Assembly: GCA_044370695.1 (NCBI GenBank)
Contig: JBILVB010000112.1
Span: 1-12,777, forward strand
Reading direction: 5' to 3'
Source of the DNA: JBEIFW01 sp044370695
Lineage (GTDB): Bacteria; Actinomycetota; Acidimicrobiia; Acidimicrobiales; Ilumatobacteraceae
Length of the DNA: 12,777 nucleotides
Part shown: positions 7,085-12,768 of the stretch, piece after piece
Numbering within the stretch: the stretch's first letter is position 1
How the letters are laid out: every line of letters begins with the position of its first letter
Notes under the pieces: generated by a model
The model's input: the letters and a program-made list of their open reading frames with translations, nothing else
Databases searched by the model: none
What the model was told of the DNA's origin: nothing
Translations under genes and position numbers: made by a program

Positions 7085-8010
7085 CACCCGACCGGGACGG
7101 GCACCGTGCGCAGGAGCCGGGCGATGTCGCCCCGGGCCGCGTCGAAGCCGGCGCCGCTCGACGACACCCGGTGGGCGAGCACGGCGGGCGCGGCGCGCTG
7201 GACGTCCTCGGGGGTCGCGAAGCTGCGGGCGTCCAGGCAGGCGAGCGAGCGGGTGACGGCGAGCAGGGCCTGTGAGGCGCGCGGGCTCGGTCGCGTGCCG
7301 CCGTGGACGCTGCGGATCGCATCGATCACGTCGAGCAGGTAGTCGAGCACGGGGGCGGCGACGTGGACGGAGGCGGCGTCCTGCTGGGCCTCGGCGAGCC
7401 CGTCCGGATCGGTCACCCCGTGCAGGAGTTCGAGCGCGGCCACCCCTCCGTCGCCGGAGAGCAGCGCTCGCTCGGCCTGCCGCGGCGGCAGGCCGAGCGA
7501 GACGCTCACGGCGAACCGGTCGAGCTGACCTTCGACGAGCGGGAAGGTGCCCGGGCCTCCCGGGTTCTGCGTGGCCAGTACGACGAACGGCCGCAGCAGC
7601 GGGCGGGCGGCGCCGTCGACGGAGACCTGGCCTTCGGCCATCGCCTCGAGCAGCGCCGACTGCGCCCGTGGCGTGGCCCGGTTCAGCTCGTCGACGAGTA
7701 CGACATGGTGGAACACCGGTCCTGCCCGGAACACCCAGGTGCCGGACCGCTCCTCGTAGACGCTGACTCCCGTGACGTCGCTCGGGAGGAGGTCGGCGGT
7801 GCCTTGGATCCGGCCGAACGACCCGCCGACCGCTGCGGCGAGTGCCTTGCCCAGCAACGTCTTGCCGACCCCGGGGACGTCCTCGACCAGGACGTGCCCG
7901 CCCGCGAGCACCGCAGCGACGGTCAGCTCGACCGCATCGGGTCGACCGAGCAACACCGACGCAAGCGCCGTTCGCAGCCGTGAGGCGACATCGACCGACG
8001 CAGCGACCAT
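7084..8010 (-). CDS. MoxR-family AAA+ ATPase
   Basis: A 308-residue cytosolic AAA+ ATPase of the MoxR group, chaperone-like proteins thought to remodel or activate partner complexes. Seen: Walker A VPGVGKT (45-51), Walker B VVLVDELNRA (103-112), sensor 1 TQNP (147-150), the MoxR pattern EGQLDRF (160-166) with a likely arginine finger at Arg165, and the sensor 2 region SPRASQALLAV in the C-terminal lid. Length is normal for the family. ATG at 8010 gives MVAASVDVASRLR. It is the first gene of the MoxR - DUF58 - transglutaminase operon, with TAGCTT 8 nt before the start as its -10. The operon's job may be maturation or cell-envelope remodelling, which is an inference from relatives. Confidence 0.95.
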   Translation of the reverse strand: MVAASVDVASRLRTALASVLLGRPDAVELTVAAVLAGGHVLVEDVPGVGKTLLGKALAAAVGGSFGRIQGTADLLPSDVTGVSVYEERSGTWVFRAGPVFHHVVLVDELNRATPRAQSALLEAMAEGQVSVDGAARPLLRPFVVLATQNPGGPGTFPLVEGQLDRFAVSVSLGLPPRQAERALLSGDGGVAALELLHGVTDPDGLAEAQQDAASVHVAAPVLDYLLDVIDAIRSVHGGTRPSPRASQALLAVTRSLACLDARSFATPEDVQRAAPAVLAHRVSSSGAGFDAARGDIARLLRTVPVPVG

Positions 8011-8018
8011 CGCCCGAA

Positions 8019-8024
8019 AAGCTA
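8019..8024 (-). promoter_or_regulatory. -10 element TAGCTT of the MoxR operon
   Basis: On the minus strand TAGCTT ends 8 nt before the ATG at 8010, leaving at most one or two untranslated bases. The short AT-containing patch is conspicuous in an otherwise GC-rich spacer. No -35 box is clear. Confidence 0.5.
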
Positions 8025-8039
8025 TCGGTAGCGGGATCC

Positions 8040-8142
8040 GGGGGCCTCGACGGGCGGGGCGTGACCGGTGCCCCGGCGGGCGACGGCGAAGACCCGACGG
8101 AAGGGGTGCAGCGTCCCGTGCGGACCCGGGGGGCCTCGACGG
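8040..8142. repeat. 14-bp direct repeat pair in the HD-MoxR spacer
   Basis: GGGGGCCTCGACGG occurs at 8040-8053 and again at 8129-8142, about 90 bp apart, in non-coding DNA. It may be a duplicated regulator site or chance in GC-rich sequence. No third copy was noticed nearby. Confidence 0.3.
8055..8075 (-). terminator. Candidate hairpin between the HD and MoxR genes
   Basis: CGGGGC (8055-8060) and GCCCCG (8070-8075) form a perfect 6-bp stem with a 9-nt loop, 92 nt beyond the HD gene stop and upstream of the MoxR promoter. No U-tract. The rest of this 156-bp spacer (8011-8166) holds the MoxR -10 and a 14-bp direct repeat, and no gene that I can support. Confidence 0.22.
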
Positions 8143-8166
8143 ATCCGACGGGTGATCGCTCGGCCC

Positions 8167-8790
8167 TCAGGCTGCGAGCGAGGCGAGTTCGGCGGTGAGG
8201 TTGGCGCGCGCTCGGGGGACGGCGGACTGCATCGGCGGGGTCCGAAACAACGGGTCGAGTGCGAGCAATCGCCGCAGGACCGCAGCGCGACCGGTGCGCC
8301 AGGCTGCGTCGTCGACGTGGGCGTGTTCGGCGCGCACGCCGGCGACGTATGCCGCATACACCCCCGGCTCGGCGCCCAGGACCGCGAGGTCGGCATCGAC
8401 GAGCACGGCGCCGGCGTCGTCGCCGTCCTGCACCGCATGACCGGCGGTGAGACCGACCAGGCGCGCCACCTCGACGCACCGCTCGATGGGGAGACCGAGC
8501 GCGCAGAGATCGGCGACGGCGAGCCGGGCGCTCGCCGCTTCGTTCGCCCCGGGTTCGGCCCGGGGGTCGTAGACGGCGTCGTGGTACCAGGCGGCCAGGC
8601 ACACGGCGCCCGGGTCGGGGACCGTGACGGTCGCGAGCAGCGTCCGGCATCGCCCGACGACCGCTCGCACGTGCGCGACCCCGTGGTAGTGGCGGTGTGG
8701 CTCGCGGTGACGGGCGAGGAGCCGCTCGAGCGTTGCGTCGGTCCCGCCGCCGGCGTCGGCCCGCCACCAGGCGCGAAGTTCCCCCTCCAC
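8167..8790 (-). CDS. HD-superfamily predicted metal-dependent phosphohydrolase
   Basis: A 207-residue cytosolic protein resembling the COG4339 group of predicted HD-domain phosphohydrolases. Seen: the N-terminal EPHRHYHGVAHV (30-41) with candidate ligands His34, His36 and His40, the HD pair in AAWYHDAVYDP (66-76; His70, Asp71), NEAASARLA (83-91), TAGHAV (115-120) and the late VDADLAVLG (131-139) with Asp132 and Asp134. Motif order and size match the family; the substrate is unknown and no nucleotide specificity can be read. GTG at 8790 is preferred over longer frames because TAGGCT lies 8 nt upstream and the conserved part starts soon after. It diverges from the DUF4031 gene with only 39 bp between start codons. 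Confidence 0.88.
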   Translation of the reverse strand: MEGELRAWWRADAGGGTDATLERLLARHREPHRHYHGVAHVRAVVGRCRTLLATVTVPDPGAVCLAAWYHDAVYDPRAEPGANEAASARLAVADLCALGLPIERCVEVARLVGLTAGHAVQDGDDAGAVLVDADLAVLGAEPGVYAAYVAGVRAEHAHVDDAAWRTGRAAVLRRLLALDPLFRTPPMQSAVPRARANLTAELASLAA

Positions 8791-8798
8791 GCTCGCCG

Positions 8799-8804
8799 AG
8801 CCTA
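8799..8804 (-). promoter_or_regulatory. -10 element TAGGCT of the HD phosphohydrolase gene
   Basis: On the minus strand TAGGCT ends 8 nt before the GTG at 8790. It faces the opposite -10 at 8817-8822 with 12 bp between, so the two promoters overlap. Confidence 0.5.
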
Positions 8805-8816
8805 CGGGCGCCTCGG

Positions 8817-8822
8817 CAGACT
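8817..8822 (+). promoter_or_regulatory. Possible -10 element CAGACT of the DUF4031 gene
   Basis: CAGACT keeps A at position 2 and T at position 6 and ends 7 nt before the GTG at 8830. The first base is not T, so it is weaker than the other candidates. Confidence 0.38.
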
Positions 8823-8829
8823 GGGGTCC

Positions 8830-9114
8830 GTGATCCTGCTGGACGAGGCCCGCTGGTGGTTCGAGGGTCGCCGCTGGTGTCACCTGGTCAGCGACGAGAG
8901 CCTCGAGGAGTTGCACCGCTTCGCCGAGGCGCTCGGGATCCCGCGCCGAGGATTCCAGGGCGACCATTACGACCTGCCCGAGGAGTGGCGGATGCACGCC
9001 ATTGCCCGGGGTGCGGCCGTCGTCGATTCCCGGGATCTGGTGCGGCGACTGCGGGCCGCCGGCCTTCGTCTCAGCCCCGACCGTCGACGCGCCGGACAGT
9101 CCGGGACCAGCTGA
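8830..9114 (+). CDS. DUF4031 domain protein
   Basis: A 94-residue protein matching my recollection of DUF4031, a small family of unknown function. Seen: an opening strand and acidic turn VILLDEARWWFEGRRWCHLVSD split over 1-22, LEELHRFAEALGIPRRGFQGDHYD (25-48, with the hallmark QGDHYD at 43-48) and a closing basic tail. His18, Asp45, His46 and Asp48 could form a polar site, which is inference. GTG at 8830 gives the expected start right before the conserved strand. It shares a 39-bp intergenic region with the HD gene on the other strand, so co-regulation is plausible. Its last 44 bases overlap, antisense, the 3' end of the acyl-CoA-dehydrogenase-like gene, and a strong hairpin begins directly after its stop. 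Confidence 0.85.
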   Translation: MILLDEARWWFEGRRWCHLVSDESLEELHRFAEALGIPRRGFQGDHYDLPEEWRMHAIARGAAVVDSRDLVRRLRAAGLRLSPDRRRAGQSGTS

Positions 9115-10156
9115 GAGCGGGCCGGCGCGGCCGGCCGGCTCGACCTCGTGCGAGATCGGCGAGCCGGCGGGTTCGTCCCAGCGGGGTCTGGGCCTGGACC
9201 GTGTAGAAGGCCGCCTCCCGCGCGAGCCGCTGGGCCGGATGGTCGAGCAACATGCCGCCGCCGGCGACGGCGGCGAGCAGCGCGTTGGTTGCCTCGCCCG
9301 CCAGCGTGAGCGCTGCCGATCGATGGCTGGCGAGGTCGTCGAGGTCGGGGGTGGGATCGGTAGCGAGGGCGACCCAACGGCACCGCACCGCGTCGAGGCG
9401 GTCTCGCAGCGCCGCTGCGGTGGCCGCCGCCGGAGGCGGTTCGCCGGTCAGGCGTTCGACTGCGGCCGCAGCGACGCCGAGCACCGCTGGATTGCAGCGA
9501 TTCCCGGCCACCAGGTCGGCGCGCCGCCACGCCGCACCGGGCTGCACGGCGGCGACCGCATCGGGGGCGACGCGGAAGTGCTCGAACGACAGCCGTACGG
9601 TCGACGTCGCCCGGAACACCGACAGTGCGAGCGGAGCCGACGCGGTGAGGCCGGGTTGCTCGTGGCCGTCGACGAACGCCCACACGATCCGGTCGTCGGC
9701 GGTGGCGGCGGCGACGGCGAACACCGCCGCCGTGCCCCACGACGTCGCCCACGGTGCCTCCCCGACGAAGCGCCAGCCCGGACCGTCGGGTTCGGCGCGC
9801 AGCACGGCGGGACCGGCGCGGCGCAGATGGGCGAAGCACACGCCGCCCAGCGCCCGGCCCGACGCCAGGGTGTCGGCCCACCGGGCCCGGAGGGCGGCGG
9901 GGCCGTTCGCCGCCAGGCCCAGCGGGCCGCCGTGTTGCTGCCAGACGAACGCGGTGGCCCCGCACGCGCCGGCCAGTGCTTCGCTGATGGCGCCGAACTC
10001 TGCCGGTGGGAGGAGATCCCGGCGGATCGCGAACGCACCGGCCTCGGCCAGGGCGGCGAGGTGCCCGGCCGGTATGCGATCGGCGGCGTCCACGGCCGGT
10101 GCGGCCGGGGCGAGGACGTCGGCGGCCACGGCCCGGATGCGATCGAGCAGTGCCAC
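9071..10156 (-). CDS. Acyl-CoA dehydrogenase-family-like flavoprotein
   Basis: A 361-residue protein with the acyl-CoA dehydrogenase fold, probably FAD- or FMN-binding. Seen: an N-terminal helical domain with AALAEAGAFAIRRD (34-47), GATAFVWQQHGG (66-77), the middle beta domain with WATSWGTAAVFAVAA (136-150) and STVRLSFEHFRVAPDAV (185-201), and the C-terminal helical stretch ending DHPAQRLAREAAFYTVQAQT (305-324). It is shorter than classical acyl-CoA dehydrogenases (about 380-390) and I cannot place the usual catalytic Glu. The Trp-containing loop and overall look are closer to DszC/monooxygenase-type relatives, so the reaction may be an oxygenation instead of a dehydrogenation. GTG at 10156 is supported by TACCGT 7 nt upstream. 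Its 3' end overlaps DUF4031 by 44 nt on the other strand. Confidence 0.85.
   Translation of the reverse strand: MALLDRIRAVAADVLAPAAPAVDAADRIPAGHLAALAEAGAFAIRRDLLPPAEFGAISEALAGACGATAFVWQQHGGPLGLAANGPAALRARWADTLASGRALGGVCFAHLRRAGPAVLRAEPDGPGWRFVGEAPWATSWGTAAVFAVAAATADDRIVWAFVDGHEQPGLTASAPLALSVFRATSTVRLSFEHFRVAPDAVAAVQPGAAWRRADLVAGNRCNPAVLGVAAAAVERLTGEPPPAAATAAALRDRLDAVRCRWVALATDPTPDLDDLASHRSAALTLAGEATNALLAAVAGGGMLLDHPAQRLAREAAFYTVQAQTPLGRTRRLADLARGRAGRPRRPALSWSRTVRRVDGRG
9115..9141 (+). terminator. Strong GC hairpin directly after the DUF4031 stop
   Basis: GGCCGGC (9120-9126) pairs with GCCGGCC (9130-9136) over a 3-nt loop, and after one G-G mismatch GAGC (9115-9118) pairs with GCTC (9138-9141). 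It begins on the base after the TGA at 9112-9114. There is no U-tract. It lies in the antisense coding part of the facing gene. Confidence 0.48.
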
Positions 10157-10163
10157 GGCCCCG

Positions 10164-10169
10164 ACGGTA
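10164..10169 (-). promoter_or_regulatory. -10 element TACCGT of the acyl-CoA-dehydrogenase-like gene
   Basis: On the minus strand TACCGT ends 7 nt before the GTG at 10156, consistent with a leaderless transcript. A small hairpin lies immediately upstream. Confidence 0.55.
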
Positions 10170-10170
10170 G

Positions 10171-10184
10171 CCAGCGCCCGCTGG
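10171..10184 (-). terminator. Small hairpin after the RadC/JAB-like gene
   Basis: CCAGC (10171-10175) and GCTGG (10180-10184) form a 5-bp stem with a 4-nt loop, 12 nt beyond the stop at 10197 and next to the following -10 element. No U-tract. It is short enough to be chance. Confidence 0.28.
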
Positions 10185-10196
10185 TCCCGAGGCGGT

Positions 10197-10640
10197 TCAC
10201 CATCGGGACGGTGAACCGGACCGGACCGCGAGCGACGTCGCCGTGCGCCCGTCGAGCACGAACCAGTCGACGGCGACGACCCCGATCAGCCCGGCGGCCT
10301 CGACCGCCTCCAGCCAGTGGTACTGGTCGGCGTCCTCGATGCCGCCCCCGGGCCGGATCGAGCCGATGACGAGCGCGTCCACCTCGGGGAGTCGATCGAC
10401 GAGCTCGATGACGGCCTGTACGACGTCGGGTTCGCCGCCGTCGTCCCTGGGCTCGACGACGAACACCGGACCGCCTCGGCGAGCCGCGTCGAGCAGCACC
10501 ACGACGACCTCGTGCTGGACCGGGCGCGAGGCCACCGCAGCGATCAGGGCGACGGCGTCGTGCGGATCCCGCAGAGGTTCGTCGGCTCGGGGAAGGCGAC
10601 GGGGGCCAGCGGCTCGGGGTGGGTTGCAGCGACGGGACAC
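10197..10640 (-). CDS. Small protein, RadC/JAB-like with lost metal motif (inferred); N-terminus probably frameshifted
   Basis: The intact frame gives 147 residues from a GTG at 10640. From about residue 25 (DPHDAVALIAAV) onward it looks well coded: QHEVVVVLLD (42-51), a strand VFVVE, a helix VVQAVIELVDRL, then DALVIGSIRPGGG (88-100) and EAVEAAGLIGVVAVDWFVLD (111-130). From memory of RadC, this order resembles its JAB domain: a conserved Glu before VLLLN, then a strand ending in HNHPSG, then a helix and LDHIIIG. Here the HxH pair is replaced by Ser94-Ile95-Arg96, so a JAMM-type zinc site would be missing. Residues 1-24 look poor, with Arg/Pro-rich content and weaker GC at third codon positions, while another frame upstream looks better, suggesting a one-base loss near 10568-10570. 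A GGAGG 7 nt before GTG 10640 is the case for the annotated start. Function unknown; confidence applies to the C-terminal part. Confidence 0.65.
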   Translation of the reverse strand: MSRRCNPPRAAGPRRLPRADEPLRDPHDAVALIAAVASRPVQHEVVVVLLDAARRGGPVFVVEPRDDGGEPDVVQAVIELVDRLPEVDALVIGSIRPGGGIEDADQYHWLEAVEAAGLIGVVAVDWFVLDGRTATSLAVRSGSPSRW

Positions 10641-10672
10641 GGGACGACCTCCACGGCGGGTGGGGGACGCAC
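10571..10672 (-). other. Likely displaced N-terminal coding segment of the RadC/JAB-like gene
   Basis: In a second minus-strand frame, GTG at 10672 opens a reading frame of 42 codons ending at 10544, with about 87% G or C at third positions up to 10568 against about 60% in the other frame over the same DNA. Its peptide ends EPLAPVAFPEPTNLCG before the frame degenerates. Adding one G to the GGG (minus strand) at 10568-10570 would join it to DPHDAVALIAAV of the downstream frame, giving a 158-residue protein. TAGGGT lies 7 nt before this GTG, which supports 10672 as the real start. Confidence 0.5.
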
Positions 10673-10679
10673 CAGGGAG

Positions 10680-10685
10680 ACCCTA
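10680..10685 (-). promoter_or_regulatory. -10 element TAGGGT of the RadC/JAB-like gene
   Basis: On the minus strand TAGGGT ends 7 nt before the GTG at 10672. The same hexamer occurs at the right window edge. If GTG 10640 were the start instead, the transcript would have a leader of about 30 nt. Confidence 0.5.
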
Positions 10686-10722
10686 CGGAGGGGGTGTGGC
10701 AGCGGTGGACGGACCGGTGGCG

Positions 10723-11622
10723 TCAGGCGATCGTCGTAGCGGCGACGGCCAACAGCACGGCGGCGCACCCCACGCCGATCGGGGCCCACAGGTCGCGAGC
10801 CGGCGCAGGGCCGTTCCGGGGACGCAGCAGGACGCTGCCCGCCGCGGCGCCGGCGAGCAGTCCCCCGGCGTGACCCCCGATCGAGAGCTGGAGCGACAGT
10901 GTCAACAGGAGGTTGATGACGAGGACCGGACCGAGGGTCGTCTGCATGATCGGGATGCCGCGCTGACGCAATCCGATCGCGAGCGCACCGAGCAGACCGA
11001 AGATCCCCCCGGACGCGCCGCCTTGGAGGCCCGGCTGGCTGAGCAGGGGGACGTCGACGACCTGGAGCGCCACCACGAGCCCGGCGCCGCCGAGGATCGA
11101 GGAGAGGTAGAGCAGGGTGAAGCGGGTCGGCCCGAGCGGTCCTTCGAGCTCGCGGCCCAGCTGCCACAGAGCGAACATGTTCATACCGAGGTGGAGGATC
11201 CCGAAGTGGACGAACCCGCTGGTCAACAGCCGATACCACTCACCCCGGGCGAGGAAGGCGACGTTGAGGCCGTAGTCGTACTCGAAGCGGCCGATCGTGC
11301 CCTGCCAGACGTCGACGCTGCCCCGGCTGATCAGTCCGACCAGGAACACGACGACGTGGACCCCGACGAGGACCTTGGCGGCGCTCCAACCGGTCGGGAG
11401 CCGACGGGTCCGCGTGCTGCGCTGCGCCCCGCGGGCGCAGGACACGCAGTGCGATCCGACGGCGGCCTGCACGAGGCAGTCCGGACAGGCCGGTCGTCCG
11501 CATCGGGTGCACGACCGGCCGGTCGGTCGGTCGGGGTGCCGGAAGCACACCGCCGGAGCCGCCGGTGCCGGCTGCGGCGGAGGTGGAGGCGGCGGCGGCA
11601 GGTTCGGCGGCGGCAGGCTCAC
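10723..11622 (-). CDS. Rhomboid-family intramembrane serine protease with N-terminal zinc finger
   Basis: A 299-residue polytopic membrane protease that cleaves transmembrane substrates within the bilayer. N-terminal Pro-rich tract (4-20) is followed by a Cys/His cluster (Cys26, His29, Cys38, Cys41, Cys46, Cys49, His58, Cys59, Cys62), a B-box-like zinc finger found on many actinobacterial rhomboids. The rhomboid domain starts with a helix at about 82-98, then EWYRLLTSGFVHFG (128-141), HLGMN (144-148), the catalytic serine in GGASGGIFG (Ser204) and the catalytic His251 in IGGHAGGLLAG. A last helix lies at 281-298. GTG at 11622 overlaps the DUF971 stop as GTGA, so it is translationally coupled. 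Substrates are unknown; the zinc finger may present them or bind a partner. Confidence 0.95.
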   Translation of the reverse strand: MSLPPPNLPPPPPPPPQPAPAAPAVCFRHPDRPTGRSCTRCGRPACPDCLVQAAVGSHCVSCARGAQRSTRTRRLPTGWSAAKVLVGVHVVVFLVGLISRGSVDVWQGTIGRFEYDYGLNVAFLARGEWYRLLTSGFVHFGILHLGMNMFALWQLGRELEGPLGPTRFTLLYLSSILGGAGLVVALQVVDVPLLSQPGLQGGASGGIFGLLGALAIGLRQRGIPIMQTTLGPVLVINLLLTLSLQLSIGGHAGGLLAGAAAGSVLLRPRNGPAPARDLWAPIGVGCAAVLLAVAATTIA

Positions 11623-11969
11623 GACGGCTCGCCGCCGAGGTCCTCCTCGCACCACCGGCGCAGTGCGTCCCACGGGTAGATGCCCGTGTCGTGACCGTCG
11701 TTCCAGCGGAACGAGATGCCCCAGGCTCCGACCAGATCGGCGTCGACGATGCGCAGGTCGGCCTGTGCCCCGGGTCGGGGCCACGCCGGCTCGCCCCGGT
11801 CGCGCCAGCCCCGGCACGTGGCGCACGGGCAGCCGGTGCGCAGCTCCTCGAGCCCCAAACGCGCCGTGAAGCCGTCGGCGAATCCGACGGTGAGGCCGCC
11901 GGCCCGGTCGACGACGACGTCGATCACGTCGCCTGCATCGCCGGAGGTCGGTCGGTCCGGGGCGTCCAC
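11619..11969 (-). CDS. DUF971 (gamma-butyrobetaine hydroxylase-like N-terminal) domain protein
   Basis: A 116-residue protein of the DUF971 family. Seen: LEELRTGCPCATCRGW (40-55), with Cys47, Cys49 and Cys52 matching the family's Cys-rich metal-binding turn, and the hallmark ISFRWNDGHDTGIYPWDALRRW (85-106, with His93). Family members are standalone or the N-terminal domain of gamma-butyrobetaine hydroxylase-like enzymes; the standalone bacterial role is not settled. GTG at 11969 is supported by TAGCGT 8 nt upstream and puts the conserved strands at the expected distance. It lies first in a coupled pair with the rhomboid protease. The histidine phosphatase ends 26 nt upstream, so read-through is possible. 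Confidence 0.9.
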   Translation of the reverse strand: MDAPDRPTSGDAGDVIDVVVDRAGGLTVGFADGFTARLGLEELRTGCPCATCRGWRDRGEPAWPRPGAQADLRIVDADLVGAWGISFRWNDGHDTGIYPWDALRRWCEEDLGGEPS

Positions 11970-11977
11970 GGAGGAAA

Positions 11978-11983
11978 ACGCTA
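11978..11983 (-). promoter_or_regulatory. -10 element TAGCGT of the DUF971-rhomboid unit
   Basis: On the minus strand TAGCGT ends 8 nt before the GTG at 11969. The same hexamer serves the ABM gene. It falls in the 26-bp gap after the phosphatase gene, so it may be an internal promoter. Confidence 0.5.
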
Positions 11984-11995
11984 CCGCCGGGCGGG

Positions 11996-12673
11996 TCAGC
12001 GGGTTCGGTCGGTCGCAGCCAGGTGCTCGACGTCGGACAGCTTGGCGAGGCTGAACACGTACCCGTCGCCCGTCGGTGCCACCTCGAGCCGGCTGATCGA
12101 GGCGTGGCCGAGCACGAGCCGGTCCCACTCCCACGGCACCGGTTCGAGTCCGAGCAGGTAAGCGATGATCACCGAGTTGGTACCGGCGTGGGCGACGAAC
12201 GCATACCGTGCACCGGGCTCGGGGAGGTGCCACACGGGCAGGTCGTCACGGACGGGCACGATGCCGCGCTCGGCGAGGAACAGCCCGCAGGCCTCTCGAA
12301 CCCGTGCCACGAAGTCGCTCACCGGTTCGCCGCCGGGCAACCCTTCCCATCGCTCGTGGGACGGTCGGGCGCGGTCGGCGGCGTAGGCGGCGTCCGCCTT
12401 CTCGGCGGGCGTGCCGTGCCAGACCGGGTTGCGGATCTCCTCGAGCCACGGTGAGACGACCTCGGCCCGGCCCTGGCGGCGCAACAACGGCGCTGCGGTC
12501 TGGCGGGCCCGCTGCAGCGGCGAGACGTGGATCTCGTCGAAGACCGTGTCGGCCAGCGCCACCCCGAGACGATCGGCCTGGGCGTGGCCGCGGTCCGTCA
12601 GGGGGGGATCGTCGATGTTCAGCCCGTCGCGTACCCATTCAGGTTCCCCGTGACGGATCAAGACCAGTTCCAC
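11996..12673 (-). CDS. Histidine phosphatase (phosphoglycerate mutase-like) family protein
   Basis: A 225-residue cytosolic phosphatase of the histidine phosphatase superfamily. Seen: LIRHGEPEW (5-13) with Arg7, the phosphorylated His8 and Gly9; SPLQRARQTA (51-60) with Arg57; the mid-chain acid probably Glu78 or Glu79 in WLEEIRN (76-82); and VAHAGTN (160-166) with the second catalytic His162. Length is normal. GTG at 12673 is four residues before the first motif, as usual in the family. No TANNNT lies at 6-8 nt; a GGAGG at 12693-12697 is 19 nt upstream and better placed for a 9-codon ORF overlapping the start. Substrate cannot be read from the sequence. It may be cotranscribed with DUF971 and rhomboid downstream. 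Confidence 0.93.
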   Translation of the reverse strand: MELVLIRHGEPEWVRDGLNIDDPPLTDRGHAQADRLGVALADTVFDEIHVSPLQRARQTAAPLLRRQGRAEVVSPWLEEIRNPVWHGTPAEKADAAYAADRARPSHERWEGLPGGEPVSDFVARVREACGLFLAERGIVPVRDDLPVWHLPEPGARYAFVAHAGTNSVIIAYLLGLEPVPWEWDRLVLGHASISRLEVAPTGDGYVFSLAKLSDVEHLAATDRTR

Positions 12674-12768
12674 GAGTGGTCGATCATGGCAGCCTCCGGG
12701 TGGGTCGACATGCGCGCGCCGGCGCAGCGGCGAGCACGGGCCCTCGGACGGGCGCTGCGGTGAGGGCG

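Noticed and set aside
4218..7256. A very long plus-strand open frame opposite the MoxR operon
   Set aside because: It is antisense to three genes with clear catalytic motifs. Its product is low-complexity, rich in Gly, Arg, Asp and Pro, with no recognisable domain; such frames arise freely in GC-rich coding DNA.
7085..8767. Upstream extension of the DUF58 frame through the MoxR gene
   Set aside because: The extension is Arg/Pro-rich noise in the wrong frame of MoxR; the ATG at 7084 overlapping the MoxR stop is the natural start.
10560..10575. Programmed ribosomal frameshifting in the RadC/JAB-like gene
   Set aside because: No slippery heptamer of the X XXY YYZ type and no clear downstream stimulator is seen; a lost base in the G run is simpler.
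10243..11679. Long plus-strand open frame opposite the RadC/JAB-like and rhomboid genes
   Set aside because: Antisense to the rhomboid with its intact Ser-His pair; the product is disordered-looking and has no domain.
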